In this document: positions 16,743 through 30,000 of the stretch, one piece after another
Numbering within the stretch: position 1 is the stretch's first letter
Layout: every line of letters begins with the position of its first letter
Source: Terriglobales bacterium
Lineage (GTDB): Bacteria > Acidobacteriota > Terriglobia > Terriglobales > Acidobacteriaceae
Assembly (NCBI GenBank): GCA_025980765.1
Contig: JAICXB010000024.1
Coordinates: 1 to 62,128 of the forward strand
DNA length: 62,128 nt
Direction: 5' to 3'
Notes under the pieces: generated by a model
Told to the model about the DNA's origin: nothing
The model's input: the letters and a program-made list of their open reading frames with translations, nothing else
Database searches by the model: none
Position numbers and translations under genes: made by a program

Positions 16743-17717
16743 ATGAAGCAATTGAAACTCAAAGTTTTGGAAAGCGTTGCAGCCGCTCTCGCCACGCTGT
16801 TCCTGTTCGCTGCACCGGCAGCGGCCAGTCGGCCACAGGCCGTGACCCTCGACGTTAAGAACGCAGTCGTAACTGTTGCGTCTGGTATCAACGCGGACGG
16901 CACAATTGTCGGCTGGTATTGCCTCGAACTCCCTTGCAATTCGGCACACACTCGCGGCTTTTTGCGTGACAAGAACGGCATGTTCACCGACATCAACGTG
17001 CCCAGCTCAAGTGAGCACCCAGCTACCGGCACGCAGCCGCGTTACATCAGTCCGCAGGGAGTAGTCGTCGGGGCATATTTCACGCTCGAGGACGGGGCAA
17101 AGGTTGGAGCACCGAGATTCAGAGGCTTCGCCTGGTACCAAAACCAGTTCATGTATTTCGACGCGCCGGATTTAACCAGCGATGGGCAGCCCGTCTATGA
17201 CAATCCCTCGTTCGCGCACAGCATCATTCCCCGCGCCATGAACGCCGAAGGCCAGATCGTAGGCTGCATTCACGACAAAGACCAAATGGGAAGCATGCAC
17301 GGTTTCGTCTTAAACCCAGAAACCGGCGCATTCAGCAGGCTGGCCATGGGCATGACCATGAACAACGGCATCACCGAATCCGGAGAAATTGTTGGTATCG
17401 ACTTTGCCATGGGCACTGGATATCACATCCTGAAATCCGGGAGCGTGGAGACTGTTTCGGCGCCGGGCGCTCTGGTCACCCAGGCATGGGACATCAACTC
17501 TCGGGGAGAGATCGTCGGCACTACGTTGGTAAATGGCGTTCAGCACGCGTTTGTTCGCTCCCCACAGGGCAATTACAGCTTCGCCGAACCCGACGCTGCT
17601 GTGGCCGCAACCGCATTCGGTATCAATTCCGAGGGAGATGTCGTGGGCAATTACCTTGATACCAACGGCGCCGTGCACGGATTCCTGGCGCCTCGTGGCT
17701 CGGATGATGATCGCTGA
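16743..17717 (+). CDS. Secreted HAF-repeat protein
   Basis: Exported protein of 324 residues with a signal peptide (to about residue 28, ending APAAAS) and at least five HAF-type repeats. These are seen as GINADGTIVGWY, MNAEGQIVGC, GITESGEIVG, DINSRGEIVGTT and GINSEGDVVGNY, each about 40-60 residues apart, consistent with a beta-propeller. The start at 16743 is supported by GGAGG 7 bases upstream; the frame is open further up but the signal peptide begins here. It is the first gene after leader copy 2 and lies 106 bases before the collagen-like gene, so the two may share a transcript. Molecular function unknown. Confidence 0.85.
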   Translation: MKQLKLKVLESVAAALATLFLFAAPAAASRPQAVTLDVKNAVVTVASGINADGTIVGWYCLELPCNSAHTRGFLRDKNGMFTDINVPSSSEHPATGTQPRYISPQGVVVGAYFTLEDGAKVGAPRFRGFAWYQNQFMYFDAPDLTSDGQPVYDNPSFAHSIIPRAMNAEGQIVGCIHDKDQMGSMHGFVLNPETGAFSRLAMGMTMNNGITESGEIVGIDFAMGTGYHILKSGSVETVSAPGALVTQAWDINSRGEIVGTTLVNGVQHAFVRSPQGNYSFAEPDAAVAATAFGINSEGDVVGNYLDTNGAVHGFLAPRGSDDDR

Positions 17718-17823
17718 AGTTCGGCTTTACTCTCGAGCGAACTCCTGTGATTTTCCGATTTGGGATTAGCGCTTTTACCAGTTTTCAGCGTAAGAAACAC
17801 AATCCCTGAGAAGGAGCACGACA

Positions 17824-18660
17824 ATGAAAATGACGAATTTTAGATTGGTTTTTGCAATCGCAGTTTCGGTAACCATGCTGTTGTCCAGCGCTGGCGCCGA
17901 CTTCGGGATTCCGGTTATCTATGGCGCTACGGTCGATAACGACGCGAATACGCTGACTCTAACTGGAGCGAATTTTGGCCACAGCCCCTCCGTCATTCTC
18001 GGTGGAGTACTGCCTTTGACTGTGCAAAGTTCCAGCAGCACGCAAATCGTCGCCGCCTTGCCTGCCACTTTGGCCCCGGGCAGCTATCTTCTGCTCGTGA
18101 GGTTCGGCAACTTCACTGCGGCGGTGTTTGAAGCCACAGTTGGAGCTGCTGGTCCGCCCGGTCCGCAGGGGCCCGCCGGGCCAATTGGACTCAAAGGCGA
18201 CACTGGCGCACCCGGTAGTCCAGGCCCACAGGGCCCGAAGGGAGATGTCGGGCCGCCCGGAACCCCGGTGGTTGTTGCCTCGAACCAGAATGCAGGTGGT
18301 AGCTTCGGCTTTGTTTTCATTCTTACGACTCCCACTGACATCGTCTCGACCACCATCAGCCTTCCTGATGCAAATATGAACCTTCTCGTCCACGGAGAAG
18401 TCGAATTGTTCGATCCCGAGGGAACAAACGACATTGTGCAATGCTTCGCTCTTGTCGACGAAGCGAAAATCATGAACAACCCCGTGACAGTAGACATGTC
18501 CGTCGATCGGGAAAAAGCAGCTGTCTCGCTTGTCGCCGCGACTGTCGTGCCGACCAGCGGCCCCCATACGGTCACGATTCAGTGCAGTCAAAGTGCCGGC
18601 GATAACGTCATCGTCCTCTCCGACGGAGCGAACTTGAACGCGCTGGCTGTCGGTCATTGA
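17824..18660 (+). CDS. Secreted IPT/TIG and collagen-like protein
   Basis: Extracellular protein of 278 residues. Order: signal peptide (to about 24), an IPT/TIG-type immunoglobulin-like domain (about 30-103; [20 protein letters not shown]), one Gly-X-Y tract (about 105-148; [19 protein letters not shown]) and a C-terminal beta-rich domain (about 150-278) like the trimeric head domains seen after bacterial collagen tracts. GAAGGAG lies 7 bases before the ATG. It is a shorter relative, in layout, of the 10851 gene and stands in the same position relative to the dehydratase. Probable surface structural protein. Confidence 0.85.
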   Translation: MKMTNFRLVFAIAVSVTMLLSSAGADFGIPVIYGATVDNDANTLTLTGANFGHSPSVILGGVLPLTVQSSSSTQIVAALPATLAPGSYLLLVRFGNFTAAVFEATVGAAGPPGPQGPAGPIGLKGDTGAPGSPGPQGPKGDVGPPGTPVVVASNQNAGGSFGFVFILTTPTDIVSTTISLPDANMNLLVHGEVELFDPEGTNDIVQCFALVDEAKIMNNPVTVDMSVDREKAAVSLVAATVVPTSGPHTVTIQCSQSAGDNVIVLSDGANLNALAVGH

Positions 18661-18814
18661 GTTTGGAGGCGTGCTTTAGGTAGCTTTCGCAAACTTTCCG
18701 AGTCGCTCTTACCGAAAAGGGAAATTGCGGTGTTCGAAGGCAGCGTTGGAAGATGCCCGCGCGCCCGGTTTCGGTGCTGAAAAGAGGTAGGTGCTCGGCT
18801 GTCGTTGCCTCTGC

Positions 18815-20908
<2,094 letters not shown>

Positions 20909-21037
20909 TGGGTGGCCTTGGGGCCGTTCGTCCCCTAGCAGCTCTTGAAGGTGCGAGGCTATCAAACCGTAGCCTTTCAGGACGAGGTCATTCGACCTGT
21001 CCGAAAGCTCATTTTTCAAAGTATTTTGAGAGCCACT

Positions 21038-21580
21038 ATGAAACTAAAGTTCGCTTCGTGCTTCGTTGCCTTACTGTGTCTGAGTCTGTCTGCTCCTGCT
21101 CAAGGTTCTCCACCCGCAAACAACAACTCCGGCGCCAATGCGCAGTCCTCAACCGCCGATAAAGACCAGGCGGCCAAGCGCGCCGAAATCCGCCGCCTTA
21201 TTGAGCTGACGGGCGCAGCCAAGGTATCTGTCGATGTCATGCGGCAGATGATCGCGCCCATTCGCGCCAGCTATCCCAATGTTCCCGAGGAGTTTTGGAA
21301 CGACTTCCTCAGGCAGGTAAATGCCGACGATCTCATCGATCTCATTGTTCCCGTTTATGACAAGTATTATTCGCTCCAGGACATCCATGACCTGATTGTG
21401 TTTTATCAGTCGCGGGTGGGCCAGAAGACGATCAAAGTTCTGCCACAAATGTCTGCGGAAACCATCAGCGCCGGCCAGGAATGGGGCCGCGGCCTCGCCG
21501 ACCAAATCATGAAGAAGCTGCGGGAGAAAGGGTATGACAAGACGTCCAAAGCACCACAACCTGCTTCGCCGATCGGGTGA
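21038..21580 (+). CDS. DUF2059-type secreted protein
   Basis: Exported protein of 180 residues with a signal peptide (to about residue 22, ending APAQG). The helical domain has the DUF2059 pattern: RRLIELTGAAKVSVDVMRQM, then DDLIDLIVPVYDKYYSLQDIHDLIVFYQSRVGQKTI. This family is widespread and of unknown function; the domain is usually periplasmic. The ATG at 21038 is preferred over an upstream in-frame start because the signal peptide begins there. It lies between eno and gpmI, in the same direction, with no visible link to glycolysis. Confidence 0.85.
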   Translation: MKLKFASCFVALLCLSLSAPAQGSPPANNNSGANAQSSTADKDQAAKRAEIRRLIELTGAAKVSVDVMRQMIAPIRASYPNVPEEFWNDFLRQVNADDLIDLIVPVYDKYYSLQDIHDLIVFYQSRVGQKTIKVLPQMSAETISAGQEWGRGLADQIMKKLREKGYDKTSKAPQPASPIG

Positions 21581-21590
21581 TTTATTCAGA

Positions 21591-21714
21591 ATTGTGATTT
21601 CGCGATTTCGTGATTTCGCGATTGAAAATCAACATCCGCAAATCACCCGATCATGAGACATTCAATTTGGCGATTCAGATCACCAAATCACGAAATCGCG
21701 AAATCACAAAATTC
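21591..21714. repeat. Long inverted repeat made of ATTTCGCGATT-type units
   Basis: TTGTGATTTCGCGATTTCGT plus GATTT (from 21593) pairs with AAATCACGAAATCGCGAAAT plus CACAA (to 21710). The arms are themselves tandem repeats of GATTTCG(C/T). The right arm ends within a few bases of the gpmI ATG, so the stem would place its ribosome site inside or next to a hairpin. Confidence 0.8.
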
Positions 21715-21716
21715 AC

Positions 21717-23336
21717 ATGAAAAACACACCTCTCGTCCTCATCATCCTCGATGGCTGGGGATATCGCGCGGAGACGCATGCCAATGCTATTGCCCTGGCG
21801 CGCAAGCCAAATTATGACGCGCTGTTGCGCGATTTTCCCAACACGCTGGTGCACACCAGCGGACGCTATGTCGGGCTGCCGAATGGACAAATGGGCAACA
21901 GCGAAGTGGGACACCTGAACATTGGCGCCGGGCGCGTGGTGTACATGGACATCACCAAGATCGACGTGATGATTGAGAACGGCGAGTTCTTCTCCAATCC
22001 AGCGCTGTTGTCCGCCATGAAGAACGCGCGTTCGGGTGAGCGCCGCCTGCACATCTTCGGTCTACTCTCAGACGGGGGCGTGCACTCACATCAGAACCAT
22101 CTCTATGCCCTGCTGCGAATGGCGAAGCAGAATGGCGTGGATCGCGTTTTCGTCCACGCATTTCTCGATGGCCGTGACACATTGCCCACCAGCGGCGCAG
22201 GATATCTGGAGCAACTCCAGAAAAGAATGCGCGATCTCAACGCCGGCACAGTTGCCAGTGTGAGTGGGCGATATTATGCGATGGACCGGGACCGTCGCTG
22301 GGAGCGCGAACGCAAAGCTTACGACGCAATGGTAAGGGGCAAGGCCGAAGGGGGCGCCTCAAGCGATGCCATTGAGGGAGTGAAAGAGGCCTACAATCGC
22401 GGCACCACCGACGAGTTCGTCGTCCCGTTCGTCTGTGTCGATGATCGCGGTGAGGCGCTCGCGACCATTCGCGACGACGACAGTTGTATAAATTTCAATT
22501 TCCGCGCCGACCGTGCCCGCCAGATCACCCGTGTGCTCTCGCGCTTCAGCGGCATTACCAAAGAAAATGGCCGCGAACTCCAGGATTCCGACGCGCTTGA
22601 GAAGATGATTCCCGCGGCCGAGGCACCCAAAAACCTGACCTACATCTGTATGACGCGCTATGACAAGCAGTTCGAGCTGCCATTTGTGGTGCCTCCGGAT
22701 TCGCTCAGCAACATTCTGGCTAACGTGATGGCCGGCGATGGACTGCGCAATTTGCGCGTCGCGGAAACAGAGAAGTACGCGCACGTGACTTACTTTTTCA
22801 ACGGAGGAGTCGAGCAACCGTTCGCCGGAGAGGACCGCATTCTGGTGGCATCGCAGAAGGTTGCGACTTACGACCTGAAGCCGGAGATGAGCGCTGCCGG
22901 GATTGCGGATGCGGTGGTGAATGCGATTGAAAAGGGTGGGTTTCAGGTGATCATCGTCAACTTTGCTAACGCGGATATGGTTGGCCACTCGGGCAAAATC
23001 GAGCCGACGGTGAAGGCAGTTGAGACAGTGGATTCGTGCCTCGGTCGAATCTATAACGCACTTAAACAGCGAGGCGGGTCAATGATTGTGACCGCGGACC
23101 ATGGTAATGCCGAGATGCTCATTGATCCGGCGACCGGTGGCCCACACACGGCGCACACCACAAATCCAGTGCCATTCATAGTAGTCAGTGATGATGACAA
23201 GAAACTCGGACTGCGCCCCGACGGCGCGCTGCAGGACATTTCACCAACCATGCTGTCGATGCTCGGCATCCCGCAACCGAAGGAGATGACGGGAAGGGAT
23301 TTGCGAATGAAACCAGCAATAGGCGGTAAGCAATAA
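21717..23336 (+). CDS. gpmI: 2,3-bisphosphoglycerate-independent phosphoglycerate mutase
   Basis: Interconverts 3- and 2-phosphoglycerate using two manganese ions. The 539-residue protein shows the metal-site start [10 protein letters not shown], catalytic Ser62 in [39 protein letters not shown], and the second metal cluster [10 protein letters not shown] and [10 protein letters not shown]. All expected residues are present, and the length is normal or slightly long. The N-terminus is fixed by the conserved DGWG segment. A palindrome precedes it directly and another overlaps its last codons. Confidence 0.97.
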   Translation: MKNTPLVLIILDGWGYRAETHANAIALARKPNYDALLRDFPNTLVHTSGRYVGLPNGQMGNSEVGHLNIGAGRVVYMDITKIDVMIENGEFFSNPALLSAMKNARSGERRLHIFGLLSDGGVHSHQNHLYALLRMAKQNGVDRVFVHAFLDGRDTLPTSGAGYLEQLQKRMRDLNAGTVASVSGRYYAMDRDRRWERERKAYDAMVRGKAEGGASSDAIEGVKEAYNRGTTDEFVVPFVCVDDRGEALATIRDDDSCINFNFRADRARQITRVLSRFSGITKENGRELQDSDALEKMIPAAEAPKNLTYICMTRYDKQFELPFVVPPDSLSNILANVMAGDGLRNLRVAETEKYAHVTYFFNGGVEQPFAGEDRILVASQKVATYDLKPEMSAAGIADAVVNAIEKGGFQVIIVNFANADMVGHSGKIEPTVKAVETVDSCLGRIYNALKQRGGSMIVTADHGNAEMLIDPATGGPHTAHTTNPVPFIVVSDDDKKLGLRPDGALQDISPTMLSMLGIPQPKEMTGRDLRMKPAIGGKQ

Positions 23337-23418
23337 GCAATAAGCGATAGGCGGAAACCGGAAAGCCAGGCGGAATGCGCGTTCTGCTTATTGCTAATCG
23401 CTTATTGCTTATTGCTTG
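23324..23418. repeat. Inverted repeat of AGCAATAAGC units after gpmI
   Basis: GCGGTAAGCAATAAGCAATA plus AGCGATAGGC pairs with GCTTATTGCTAATCGCTTAT plus TGCTTATTGCTTG. The left arm covers the last codons of gpmI (GGKQ) and the right arm ends 7 bases before the next ATG. It could act as a transcription terminator between the two genes. Confidence 0.8.
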
Positions 23419-23424
23419 ATTCTC

Positions 23425-24408
23425 ATGAAAATTCTTCTCGCCATCCATCACCGCTTTGAGCTCTGGAATGCCCCGGAGTGGCTGGGTCCGCGGCTGCAAA
23501 GCGAATTTCCGCAACACTCGTTTGTGCAGCTTGAACACTTTCAAAAAATGAACGAGGAGATCACCCAGGCCGAGGTAATGATCGGCTGGCAATTGCGTTC
23601 GGAGCAGTTTGCTGCCGCGCGCAAGCTACGCTGGATCCATGCGACCACTGCGGCGGTGCATCAGCTTATGTTTCCCGAGCTGGTGGCAAGCGATGTGCGC
23701 GTGACCAACTCCACCGGTATCCATGGGCCGGTAGTCGCTGAGCACGCGATCGCGGTGATATTTGCTTTAGCTAAGGGACTGCCCGCTGCGGCAAAATTCC
23801 AAGCGCAACGCCACTGGGGCCAACAGCAGTTGTGGTCGGGCAACTTTCGGCCGTGCGAGGTTGCCGGCGCGACCTTGGGCGTAATCGGTCTGGGCGCAAT
23901 CGGGCGGCAGAGTGTACGCCTCGCCAAAGCGCTTGGCATGAAGGTAATCGCGATGCGCGAGCATCCGCAGCGTGGCGGCGAAGGCGCCGATCGCGTGCTT
24001 GGTCCGACGGAGATGGCGATACTACTCGCCGAATCGGATTACGTTCTGCTCGCGGCGCCGCTCACGCCGCGCACGCAAACGCTCTTCAACGATGGTACGT
24101 TCTCACAAATGCGCCGCGATGCTTGTTTTATCAACGTAAGCCGGGGTGCGCTAGTGGACGAGGACGCCCTGGAACGAGCATTGCGCAAGGCCACAATTCG
24201 TGCTGCAGCCCTGGATGTCTTCAAAACCGAGCCGCTTCCGCCGGAGTCTGCGCTGTGGGAGCTCGAGAACCTGCTCATTACACCTCATAGCGCTGCGCTC
24301 ACAGATCGCCTTTGGGAACGGCATTTTGCGCGTATCTGCGAAAACCTCCGGCGATATGAAGCTAAGCAGCCGCTGCTGGGAGAAGTCGATAAACAAAAGG
24401 GCTACTGA
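23425..24408 (+). CDS. D-2-hydroxyacid dehydrogenase (NAD-dependent)
   Basis: Member of the D-isomer-specific 2-hydroxyacid dehydrogenase family, 327 residues. The Rossmann nucleotide site is GATLGVIGLGAIGRQSVRLAKALG (about residues 149-172); the catalytic Arg is in INVSRGALVDEDAL, the Glu in the DVFKTEPLP region and the His in LLITPHSAAL. Substrate (glyoxylate, pyruvate, phosphoglycerate or other) is not clear. It is not a serA of the usual long form because no ACT domain follows. I start at the ATG at 23425; a TTG three codons upstream is the alternative. lepB follows 23 bases later and may share the transcript. Confidence 0.9.
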   Translation: MKILLAIHHRFELWNAPEWLGPRLQSEFPQHSFVQLEHFQKMNEEITQAEVMIGWQLRSEQFAAARKLRWIHATTAAVHQLMFPELVASDVRVTNSTGIHGPVVAEHAIAVIFALAKGLPAAAKFQAQRHWGQQQLWSGNFRPCEVAGATLGVIGLGAIGRQSVRLAKALGMKVIAMREHPQRGGEGADRVLGPTEMAILLAESDYVLLAAPLTPRTQTLFNDGTFSQMRRDACFINVSRGALVDEDALERALRKATIRAAALDVFKTEPLPPESALWELENLLITPHSAALTDRLWERHFARICENLRRYEAKQPLLGEVDKQKGY

Positions 24409-24431
24409 TGCGTCTTTATAATTGAGGATAG

Positions 24432-24974
24432 ATGGCTGGAACCGAGCAATTAAAGCCGCGTCCGCGACGCCTGCTGTGGAATTGGACGCGTGATCTTCTT
24501 CTAGCGGTGTGTTTTTCTGCTTTCTTTATCATCTTCCTTTACCAGCCAGTCCGTGTCGAGGGCACCAGCATGCTTCCGGGTCTCCAAGACCAGGAGCGCA
24601 TCTTCATCAACAAATTCGTTTACAAGCTGGAGCCGATTGAGCGGGGAGACATCGTGGTCTTCCACTATCCTTTTGATCCCTCTAAGAGCTACATCAAGCG
24701 GGTGATCGGGGTTTCCGGAGATCGGGTGCGCATCGTCGAGGGGCAGGTGTATGTGAATGACAAGCCGCTGAAAGAGACCTACGTACCCGGCGACTACTTC
24801 GACTACCGTTCGATGGGAGAGATCACCGTTCCAGAGCATGCGTATTTCGTGCTTGGAGATCATCGTTCGCTTTCAAATGACAGCCGTGACTTCGGCCCAG
24901 TGGATCAAAGCTACATTTTCGGTAAGGCGGTATTCGTTTATTGGCCGGTAGATCGGCTCGGGATTCTCCGCTGA
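24432..24974 (+). CDS. lepB: Signal peptidase I
   Basis: Membrane serine protease that removes signal peptides from Sec- and Tat-exported proteins. The 180-residue protein has one N-terminal membrane span (about 18-38), then the catalytic Ser46 in VEGTSMLPGL and the general base Lys89 in SYIKRVIGVSGDRV, followed by GDYFDYRSMG and FVLGDHRSLSNDSRDFG. The short form is typical outside Enterobacteria. GAGGA precedes the ATG. A TATAAT at 24417-24422 sits only 9 bases before the start, which would suit an almost leaderless transcript if it is used. Confidence 0.96.
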   Translation: MAGTEQLKPRPRRLLWNWTRDLLLAVCFSAFFIIFLYQPVRVEGTSMLPGLQDQERIFINKFVYKLEPIERGDIVVFHYPFDPSKSYIKRVIGVSGDRVRIVEGQVYVNDKPLKETYVPGDYFDYRSMGEITVPEHAYFVLGDHRSLSNDSRDFGPVDQSYIFGKAVFVYWPVDRLGILR

Positions 24975-24981
24975 CACGAGG

Positions 24982-25090
24982 GGTTAACACGAAGGGCACA
25001 AAGGACTCTGAAGGTCACGGAGCAAGAGCGATGTCCAAAATTTCCGTGACCTTATCTTTGATCTTTGCCTTTGTGTCCTTCGTGTTAACC
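24982..25090. repeat. Inverted repeat, GGTTAACACGAAGG family
   Basis: GGTTAACACGAAGGGCACAA plus AGG (24982-25004) pairs with CCTTTGTGTCCTTCGTGTTA plus ACC (25068-25090), with an inner GGTCACGGA / TCCGTGACC pair. It separates lepB from carA and is the only such copy in the window. Confidence 0.8.
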
Positions 25091-25133
25091 TCCATCATGG
25101 TAAACTTCTAAAAATCCACCCCCGGAGAAGCGC

Positions 25134-26264
25134 GTGCAGGCAATCCTTGCGCTGGAAGATGGCCGCATCTTCCGAGGCAAAGGCTACGGAGCGAAGGCCG
25201 AATGTTACGGGGAAGTCGTTTTTAATACCTCTCTTACTGGATACCAGGAAATCTTCACTGATCCCTCTTACGCCGGCCAGATCGTCGTCCTCACCAACCC
25301 TGAGATCGGAAATTACGGCACCAACCCTGACGACAATGAAGCTGTTCGTCCCTTCATCGAAGGGCTCATCGTTCGCGAGTTTTCGCCGATCAGCTCGAAT
25401 TGGCGCTCGCAGCAAGCAGCCGATGAATATCTCGAGCGTTTCAAAATCCCGGTAATCGCCGACATCGATTCGCGTGCGCTCGTTCGTCATCTGCGGACTC
25501 ATGGAGTGATGCGTGGAGTGATCTCGCTGATCGAGTCCGATCCCGAGAAACTGGTGGCAAAAGCCCGCTCCATTCCCAAAATGGACGGCACCGATCTGGC
25601 AAGGGTTGTCAGCACCAAGCAGCGCTACGAGTGGACGCAAGGTCCGGTGATCACTTACGCGGCAGAGCCGGTGAAGGAATTCGATCGCGAGGGCGCCCTG
25701 CACGTCGTTGCCTACGACTTTGGCATCAAGCAGAACATCCTGCGCATGCTGGTCGATCAGGGATGCAGCGTGACCGTTGTCCCCGCCCAGACCACCGCCG
25801 ACGATGTGCTCTCGCTTAAACCCGATGGTGTTTTTCTGTCCAACGGCCCCGGCGATCCCGAGCCGGTGACATATGCACAGGAAGCCATTCGAGGCCTGGC
25901 AGGCAAGACTCCGGTTTTCGGAATATGCCTGGGACATCAACTAATCGGGCTGGCGCTCGGCGGTAAGACCTACAAACTCAAATTCGGGCATCACGGGGGC
26001 AATCATCCGGTTCGGCAGGAGCGCACGGGAAAAATCGAGATTACAGCCCACAACCACAACTTCGCCGTCGATCCAGATTCGCTGAAGGGCAGCGAAGTTG
26101 AGATGACCCACTTTGACCTGAACGACGGTACGCTCGAAGGCATGCGACACCGCTCGATGCCTCTGTTCAGCGTGCAGTACCATCCCGAAGCCTCGCCCGG
26201 CCCGCACGACTCGCATTATCTGTTCGGTGACTTTGTAAAAATGATGAGAGAGTGGAAGGGATGA
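25134..26264 (+). CDS. carA: Carbamoyl-phosphate synthase small (glutaminase) subunit
   Basis: Glutamine-hydrolysing subunit that passes ammonia to CarB for pyrimidine and arginine synthesis. 376 residues, full length. The N-terminal CPSase domain begins [14 protein letters not shown] and has [11 protein letters not shown]. The C-terminal class I glutaminase has the nucleophile Cys265 in FGICLGHQL, then TAHNHNFAV and the His-Glu pair in [13 protein letters not shown]. Translation seems to start at GTG (25134). carB follows after 54 bases on the same strand, so they should be co-transcribed. Confidence 0.97.
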   Translation: MQAILALEDGRIFRGKGYGAKAECYGEVVFNTSLTGYQEIFTDPSYAGQIVVLTNPEIGNYGTNPDDNEAVRPFIEGLIVREFSPISSNWRSQQAADEYLERFKIPVIADIDSRALVRHLRTHGVMRGVISLIESDPEKLVAKARSIPKMDGTDLARVVSTKQRYEWTQGPVITYAAEPVKEFDREGALHVVAYDFGIKQNILRMLVDQGCSVTVVPAQTTADDVLSLKPDGVFLSNGPGDPEPVTYAQEAIRGLAGKTPVFGICLGHQLIGLALGGKTYKLKFGHHGGNHPVRQERTGKIEITAHNHNFAVDPDSLKGSEVEMTHFDLNDGTLEGMRHRSMPLFSVQYHPEASPGPHDSHYLFGDFVKMMREWKG

Positions 26265-26318
26265 AAGGACGAAATAGGCGCTGAATAGCAATAACTGAAT
26301 ACTAAGAAATTCTTCTCC

Positions 26319-29300
26319 ATGCCCCGTCGCAACGACATTTCGAAAATTCTTGTAATCGGTTCAGGGCCGATTGTCATCGGTCAATCGGCAGAGTTCGACT
26401 ACTCGGGCACACAGGCTTGCAAGGCGCTCAAGGCTGAAGGCTACGAGGTCGTGCTGGCGAACTCCAATCCAGCAACCATCATGACCGATCCTGAGCTTGC
26501 GGACCGCACGTACATCGAGCCGCTGACGCGCGAGTATCTCGAGGAGATTCTTCGCGCCGAGTCCGAGATGCGTTCAGGGGGCAAATTCGCGTTACTGCCT
26601 ACCGTCGGCGGACAGACTGCGCTCAATCTCGCCGTTGATCTGGCTGATTCTGGCGCGCTTGATCGCTATGGCGTCGAGCTGATTGGGGCGCAACTGCGCG
26701 CGATCAAAATGGCCGAAGACAGACTGCTCTTCAAAGATGCCATGACGCGCATCGGCCTTGATGTTCCCAAATCAGCGCTGGTAAACAACCTGCGCGACGC
26801 GCTCGAGTTCTCCGGCAAAATCGGGTTCCCCGTCATCATTCGTCCATCATTCACCTTGGGAGGATCGGGCGGAGGCATCGCCTACAACCGCGAAGAGCTG
26901 CTGGAAATCGTAACTCGCGGCCTCGATCTCTCGCCGGTGCATGAGGTGCTGATCGAAGAATCTGTGCTGGGGTGGAAAGAGTACGAGCTTGAGGTCATGC
27001 GCGATCTCAGGGATAACGTGATTATCATCTGCTCGATCGAGAACTTCGATCCCATGGGCGTACACACCGGAGACTCCATCACCGTTGCTCCGGCGCAGAC
27101 GCTTACGGACCGCGAATATCAGAACATGCGGGACGCGGCCATTCGGGTGATTCGAGAAATTGGGGTGGAGACGGGCGGATCTAATATTCAGTTCGGCGTA
27201 CATCCCAGCAATGGCCGGATGGTGGTGATCGAGATGAATCCGCGGGTTTCCCGTTCGTCAGCGCTGGCGTCGAAAGCCACCGGGTTCCCCATCGCCAAAA
27301 TTGCCGCACGGCTCGCGGTGGGCTACACGCTCGACGAGATCCCCAACGACATTACCCGGAAGACGCCGGCCTGCTTCGAGCCGACCATTGACTATGTCGT
27401 CGTGAAAATTCCCAAATGGCAGTTCGAAAAGTTTCCTGGAGCGGAAGAAGGACTCGGTCCGCAGATGAAGTCCGTGGGCGAGGCCATGGCCATTGGACGG
27501 ACGTTCAAGGAAGCGTTGATGAAGGGCCTGCGTTCTCTGGATACGGGAAAGCGAGCCACTGCGGAAAACATCGAACCGCGCCGGCTGATGCAGCGGCTGG
27601 TCACTCCACATCCTGAGCGGCTGATGTATCTGCGTTACGCCCTGCGCGAGGGCCACACGGTAAAGGAGCTGGCGCGCATCACCAGCATCGATCCCTGGTT
27701 CCTGCATCAGATGCGAGAAATTTCGGAAATGCAAAAGGAGATCGAGAAGCATCCGATCGACTCGGTTCCACCACAACTGCTGCGCGAAGCCAAACGGATG
27801 GGCATTTCTGACGCGCGGCTCGCGGATTTGTGGAACATCGACGGGAACAAAGGCTCGGCAGAGAGAGTCCGCCACTTACGCGCGAAAAATGGGCTGAAGC
27901 CGGTGTTCAAGCTGGTCGACACTTGTGCCGCAGAATTCGAGAGCTATACGCCGTACCTTTACTCTGCATATGAAGAAGAAGACGAGGCGCCACCGACGGC
28001 AAACAAGAAGGTCATCATTCTTGGCAGCGGCCCCAATCGCATCGGTCAGGGAATCGAGTTCGACTACTGCTGCTGTCACGCGTCGTTCGCATTGCGCGAC
28101 GATGGTTACGAAACCATCATGATCAACTGCAATCCAGAAACCGTTTCCACCGATTACGACACCAGCGACCGGCTTTACTTCGAGCCGCTCACTCTGGAAG
28201 ATGTTCTTGCGGTGTACGAGCACGAAGCATCGGGTGGAGCTCCGGTGGCGATGATTGTCCAGTTTGGCGGGCAAACGCCCCTCAACTTGGCGCTACCGCT
28301 GAAGGCAGCCGGCGTTCCCATTATAGGAACGTCGCCCGAGTCCATCGATCTCGCTGAAGACCGCAAGCGTTTCGGAAAGCTACTCGAGGAACTCGCTATC
28401 CCGCAGCCGCCGGGAGCGCTGGCCACCAGCGTGGAGGAAGCAGTTGCCGGGGCGAATTCTATCGGATACCCCGTGCTGGTCCGCCCCTCCTATGTGCTTG
28501 GCGGACGCGCCATGGTGATCGCCTACGACGACGCTTCGGTCGTCCGCTACATGAAGGAGGCGGTCGAATACTCGCAGGAGCGGCCGGTGCTGATCGATCA
28601 TTTCCTCGAAGCCGCGACGGAAGTGGATGTGGACGCGGTTTCCGACGGTGAAGATGTCGTCATCGCCGGAATCATGCAGCATATCGAGGAGGCCGGCATC
28701 CACTCTGGCGACTCCTCGTGCGTGCTTCCGGCTGTTGATATCCCCGCACACCTGCAGGAAATTATGCGCGAGTACACCTTTCGCCTGGCTCGCGCGCTGA
28801 AAGTAATCGGATTGATGAACATCCAGTACGCGATTCAGAGAGATAAAGTGTACGTGCTGGAAGTGAATCCCCGCGCATCGCGCACTGTGCCATACGTGTC
28901 CAAGGCCACCGGAGTGCCGTTGGCCAAAATCGCGGCCCGTCTGATGACGGGGAGAAAACTCCGCGAATTCTTGCCCGAGTATGTTGAACGCGCGGCCGAT
29001 CTCAAAACCGGAGACTGCTATTTCGTTAAGAGCCCGGTTTTCCCCTGGAACAAATTCCCCGGCGTAGACACCGTGCTCGGGCCGGAGATGAAGTCTACGG
29101 GTGAGGTGATGGGCGTGGGCGACTCATTCGGCGAGGCATTCGCGAAAGCTCAACTCTCCGCCGGCCAGACGCTGCCCACTTCGGGAACAGTGTTTATCAG
29201 CATCGCCGACCGCGACAAAGCCGGAGTCGCAGAACTAGGGCAGCGGTTTGTGGAGCTTGGCTTCAGCCTCGTAGCAACTCACGGTACAGCCAACGCCCTG

Positions 29301-29597
29301 GAGCGAGCTGGACTTCCAGTCGAACGAGTGTACAAGGTGAAAGAGGGGCGCCCCAACGTAGTTGATCTGATCAAGGGCGACCGCATCCACCTCGTTATCA
29401 ACACACCGCAAGGCCAGGATCCATGGTTCGATGAAAAGGCGATTCGCCGCGCCGCAGTCACCCACCGTATTCCCACTTTGACAACCATAGCCGCGGCTCG
29501 TGCCGCTGCGGAGGGAATCGCAGCCCTTCAGTTCGGCCAACTCGGCGTCCGCGTCCTGCAACATTTGCATGCAGAGCGCGCATCCGCGACAAAATAA
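26319..29597 (+). CDS. carB: Carbamoyl-phosphate synthase large subunit
   Basis: Synthesises carbamoyl phosphate from bicarbonate, ammonia and two ATP. The 1092-residue protein has the two homologous ATP-grasp halves: the first opens [20 protein letters not shown] with [12 protein letters not shown], the second opens [20 protein letters not shown] with [11 protein letters not shown]. The C-terminal regulatory MGS-like domain has [18 protein letters not shown] and VINTPQG. Every conserved block is intact. It forms an operon with carA. Confidence 0.98.
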   Translation: MPRRNDISKILVIGSGPIVIGQSAEFDYSGTQACKALKAEGYEVVLANSNPATIMTDPELADRTYIEPLTREYLEEILRAESEMRSGGKFALLPTVGGQTALNLAVDLADSGALDRYGVELIGAQLRAIKMAEDRLLFKDAMTRIGLDVPKSALVNNLRDALEFSGKIGFPVIIRPSFTLGGSGGGIAYNREELLEIVTRGLDLSPVHEVLIEESVLGWKEYELEVMRDLRDNVIIICSIENFDPMGVHTGDSITVAPAQTLTDREYQNMRDAAIRVIREIGVETGGSNIQFGVHPSNGRMVVIEMNPRVSRSSALASKATGFPIAKIAARLAVGYTLDEIPNDITRKTPACFEPTIDYVVVKIPKWQFEKFPGAEEGLGPQMKSVGEAMAIGRTFKEALMKGLRSLDTGKRATAENIEPRRLMQRLVTPHPERLMYLRYALREGHTVKELARITSIDPWFLHQMREISEMQKEIEKHPIDSVPPQLLREAKRMGISDARLADLWNIDGNKGSAERVRHLRAKNGLKPVFKLVDTCAAEFESYTPYLYSAYEEEDEAPPTANKKVIILGSGPNRIGQGIEFDYCCCHASFALRDDGYETIMINCNPETVSTDYDTSDRLYFEPLTLEDVLAVYEHEASGGAPVAMIVQFGGQTPLNLALPLKAAGVPIIGTSPESIDLAEDRKRFGKLLEELAIPQPPGALATSVEEAVAGANSIGYPVLVRPSYVLGGRAMVIAYDDASVVRYMKEAVEYSQERPVLIDHFLEAATEVDVDAVSDGEDVVIAGIMQHIEEAGIHSGDSSCVLPAVDIPAHLQEIMREYTFRLARALKVIGLMNIQYAIQRDKVYVLEVNPRASRTVPYVSKATGVPLAKIAARLMTGRKLREFLPEYVERAADLKTGDCYFVKSPVFPWNKFPGVDTVLGPEMKSTGEVMGVGDSFGEAFAKAQLSAGQTLPTSGTVFISIADRDKAGVAELGQRFVELGFSLVATHGTANALERAGLPVERVYKVKEGRPNVVDLIKGDRIHLVINTPQGQDPWFDEKAIRRAAVTHRIPTLTTIAAARAAAEGIAALQFGQLGVRVLQHLHAERASATK

Positions 29598-30000
29598 GCC
29601 CGACTTACCCCAAGGAACGCCCTACCCACAAATTCAAGTTTTTTCGATCAACAACTATTCGCCGAGCACCGGGTTTAAACAGGGTTGTCCGGGTAAGCGG
29701 ATTTTGCTATCACACAACGTGTGGGGTTCACTCGCAGGCTTTGCTGGCGGAAGAAAACATCGGTCGTTTGGTGCTGGAGGGCATCTAATTTCAGTGGCTT
29801 TCGATCGTTTCAGGACACTGAGAGTTGCGCGCTTCATTTCCTGCGGACACATTTTTTCGCTTTGCTCTTGACAAAGACAATGAATTCAGGATTGCACTCC
29901 GAGCAACAAAAACGCAGGTTAACTCATCGGATAAGAGTACAGCAGCCACTCCCACCACGATGAGCGGAAGCGGCTGCTGCGGGTCGAACACAAAGGTCCT
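29598..30000. other. Intergenic region between carB and the TonB-like gene
   Basis: No convincing gene. A perfect TTGACA at 29868-29873 lacks a good -10 box at 16-18 bases, and TTGTCC-17-TATCAC (29685-29713) is a weaker alternative; either could drive the TonB-like gene. No long palindrome of the families seen elsewhere is present. Confidence 0.4.
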
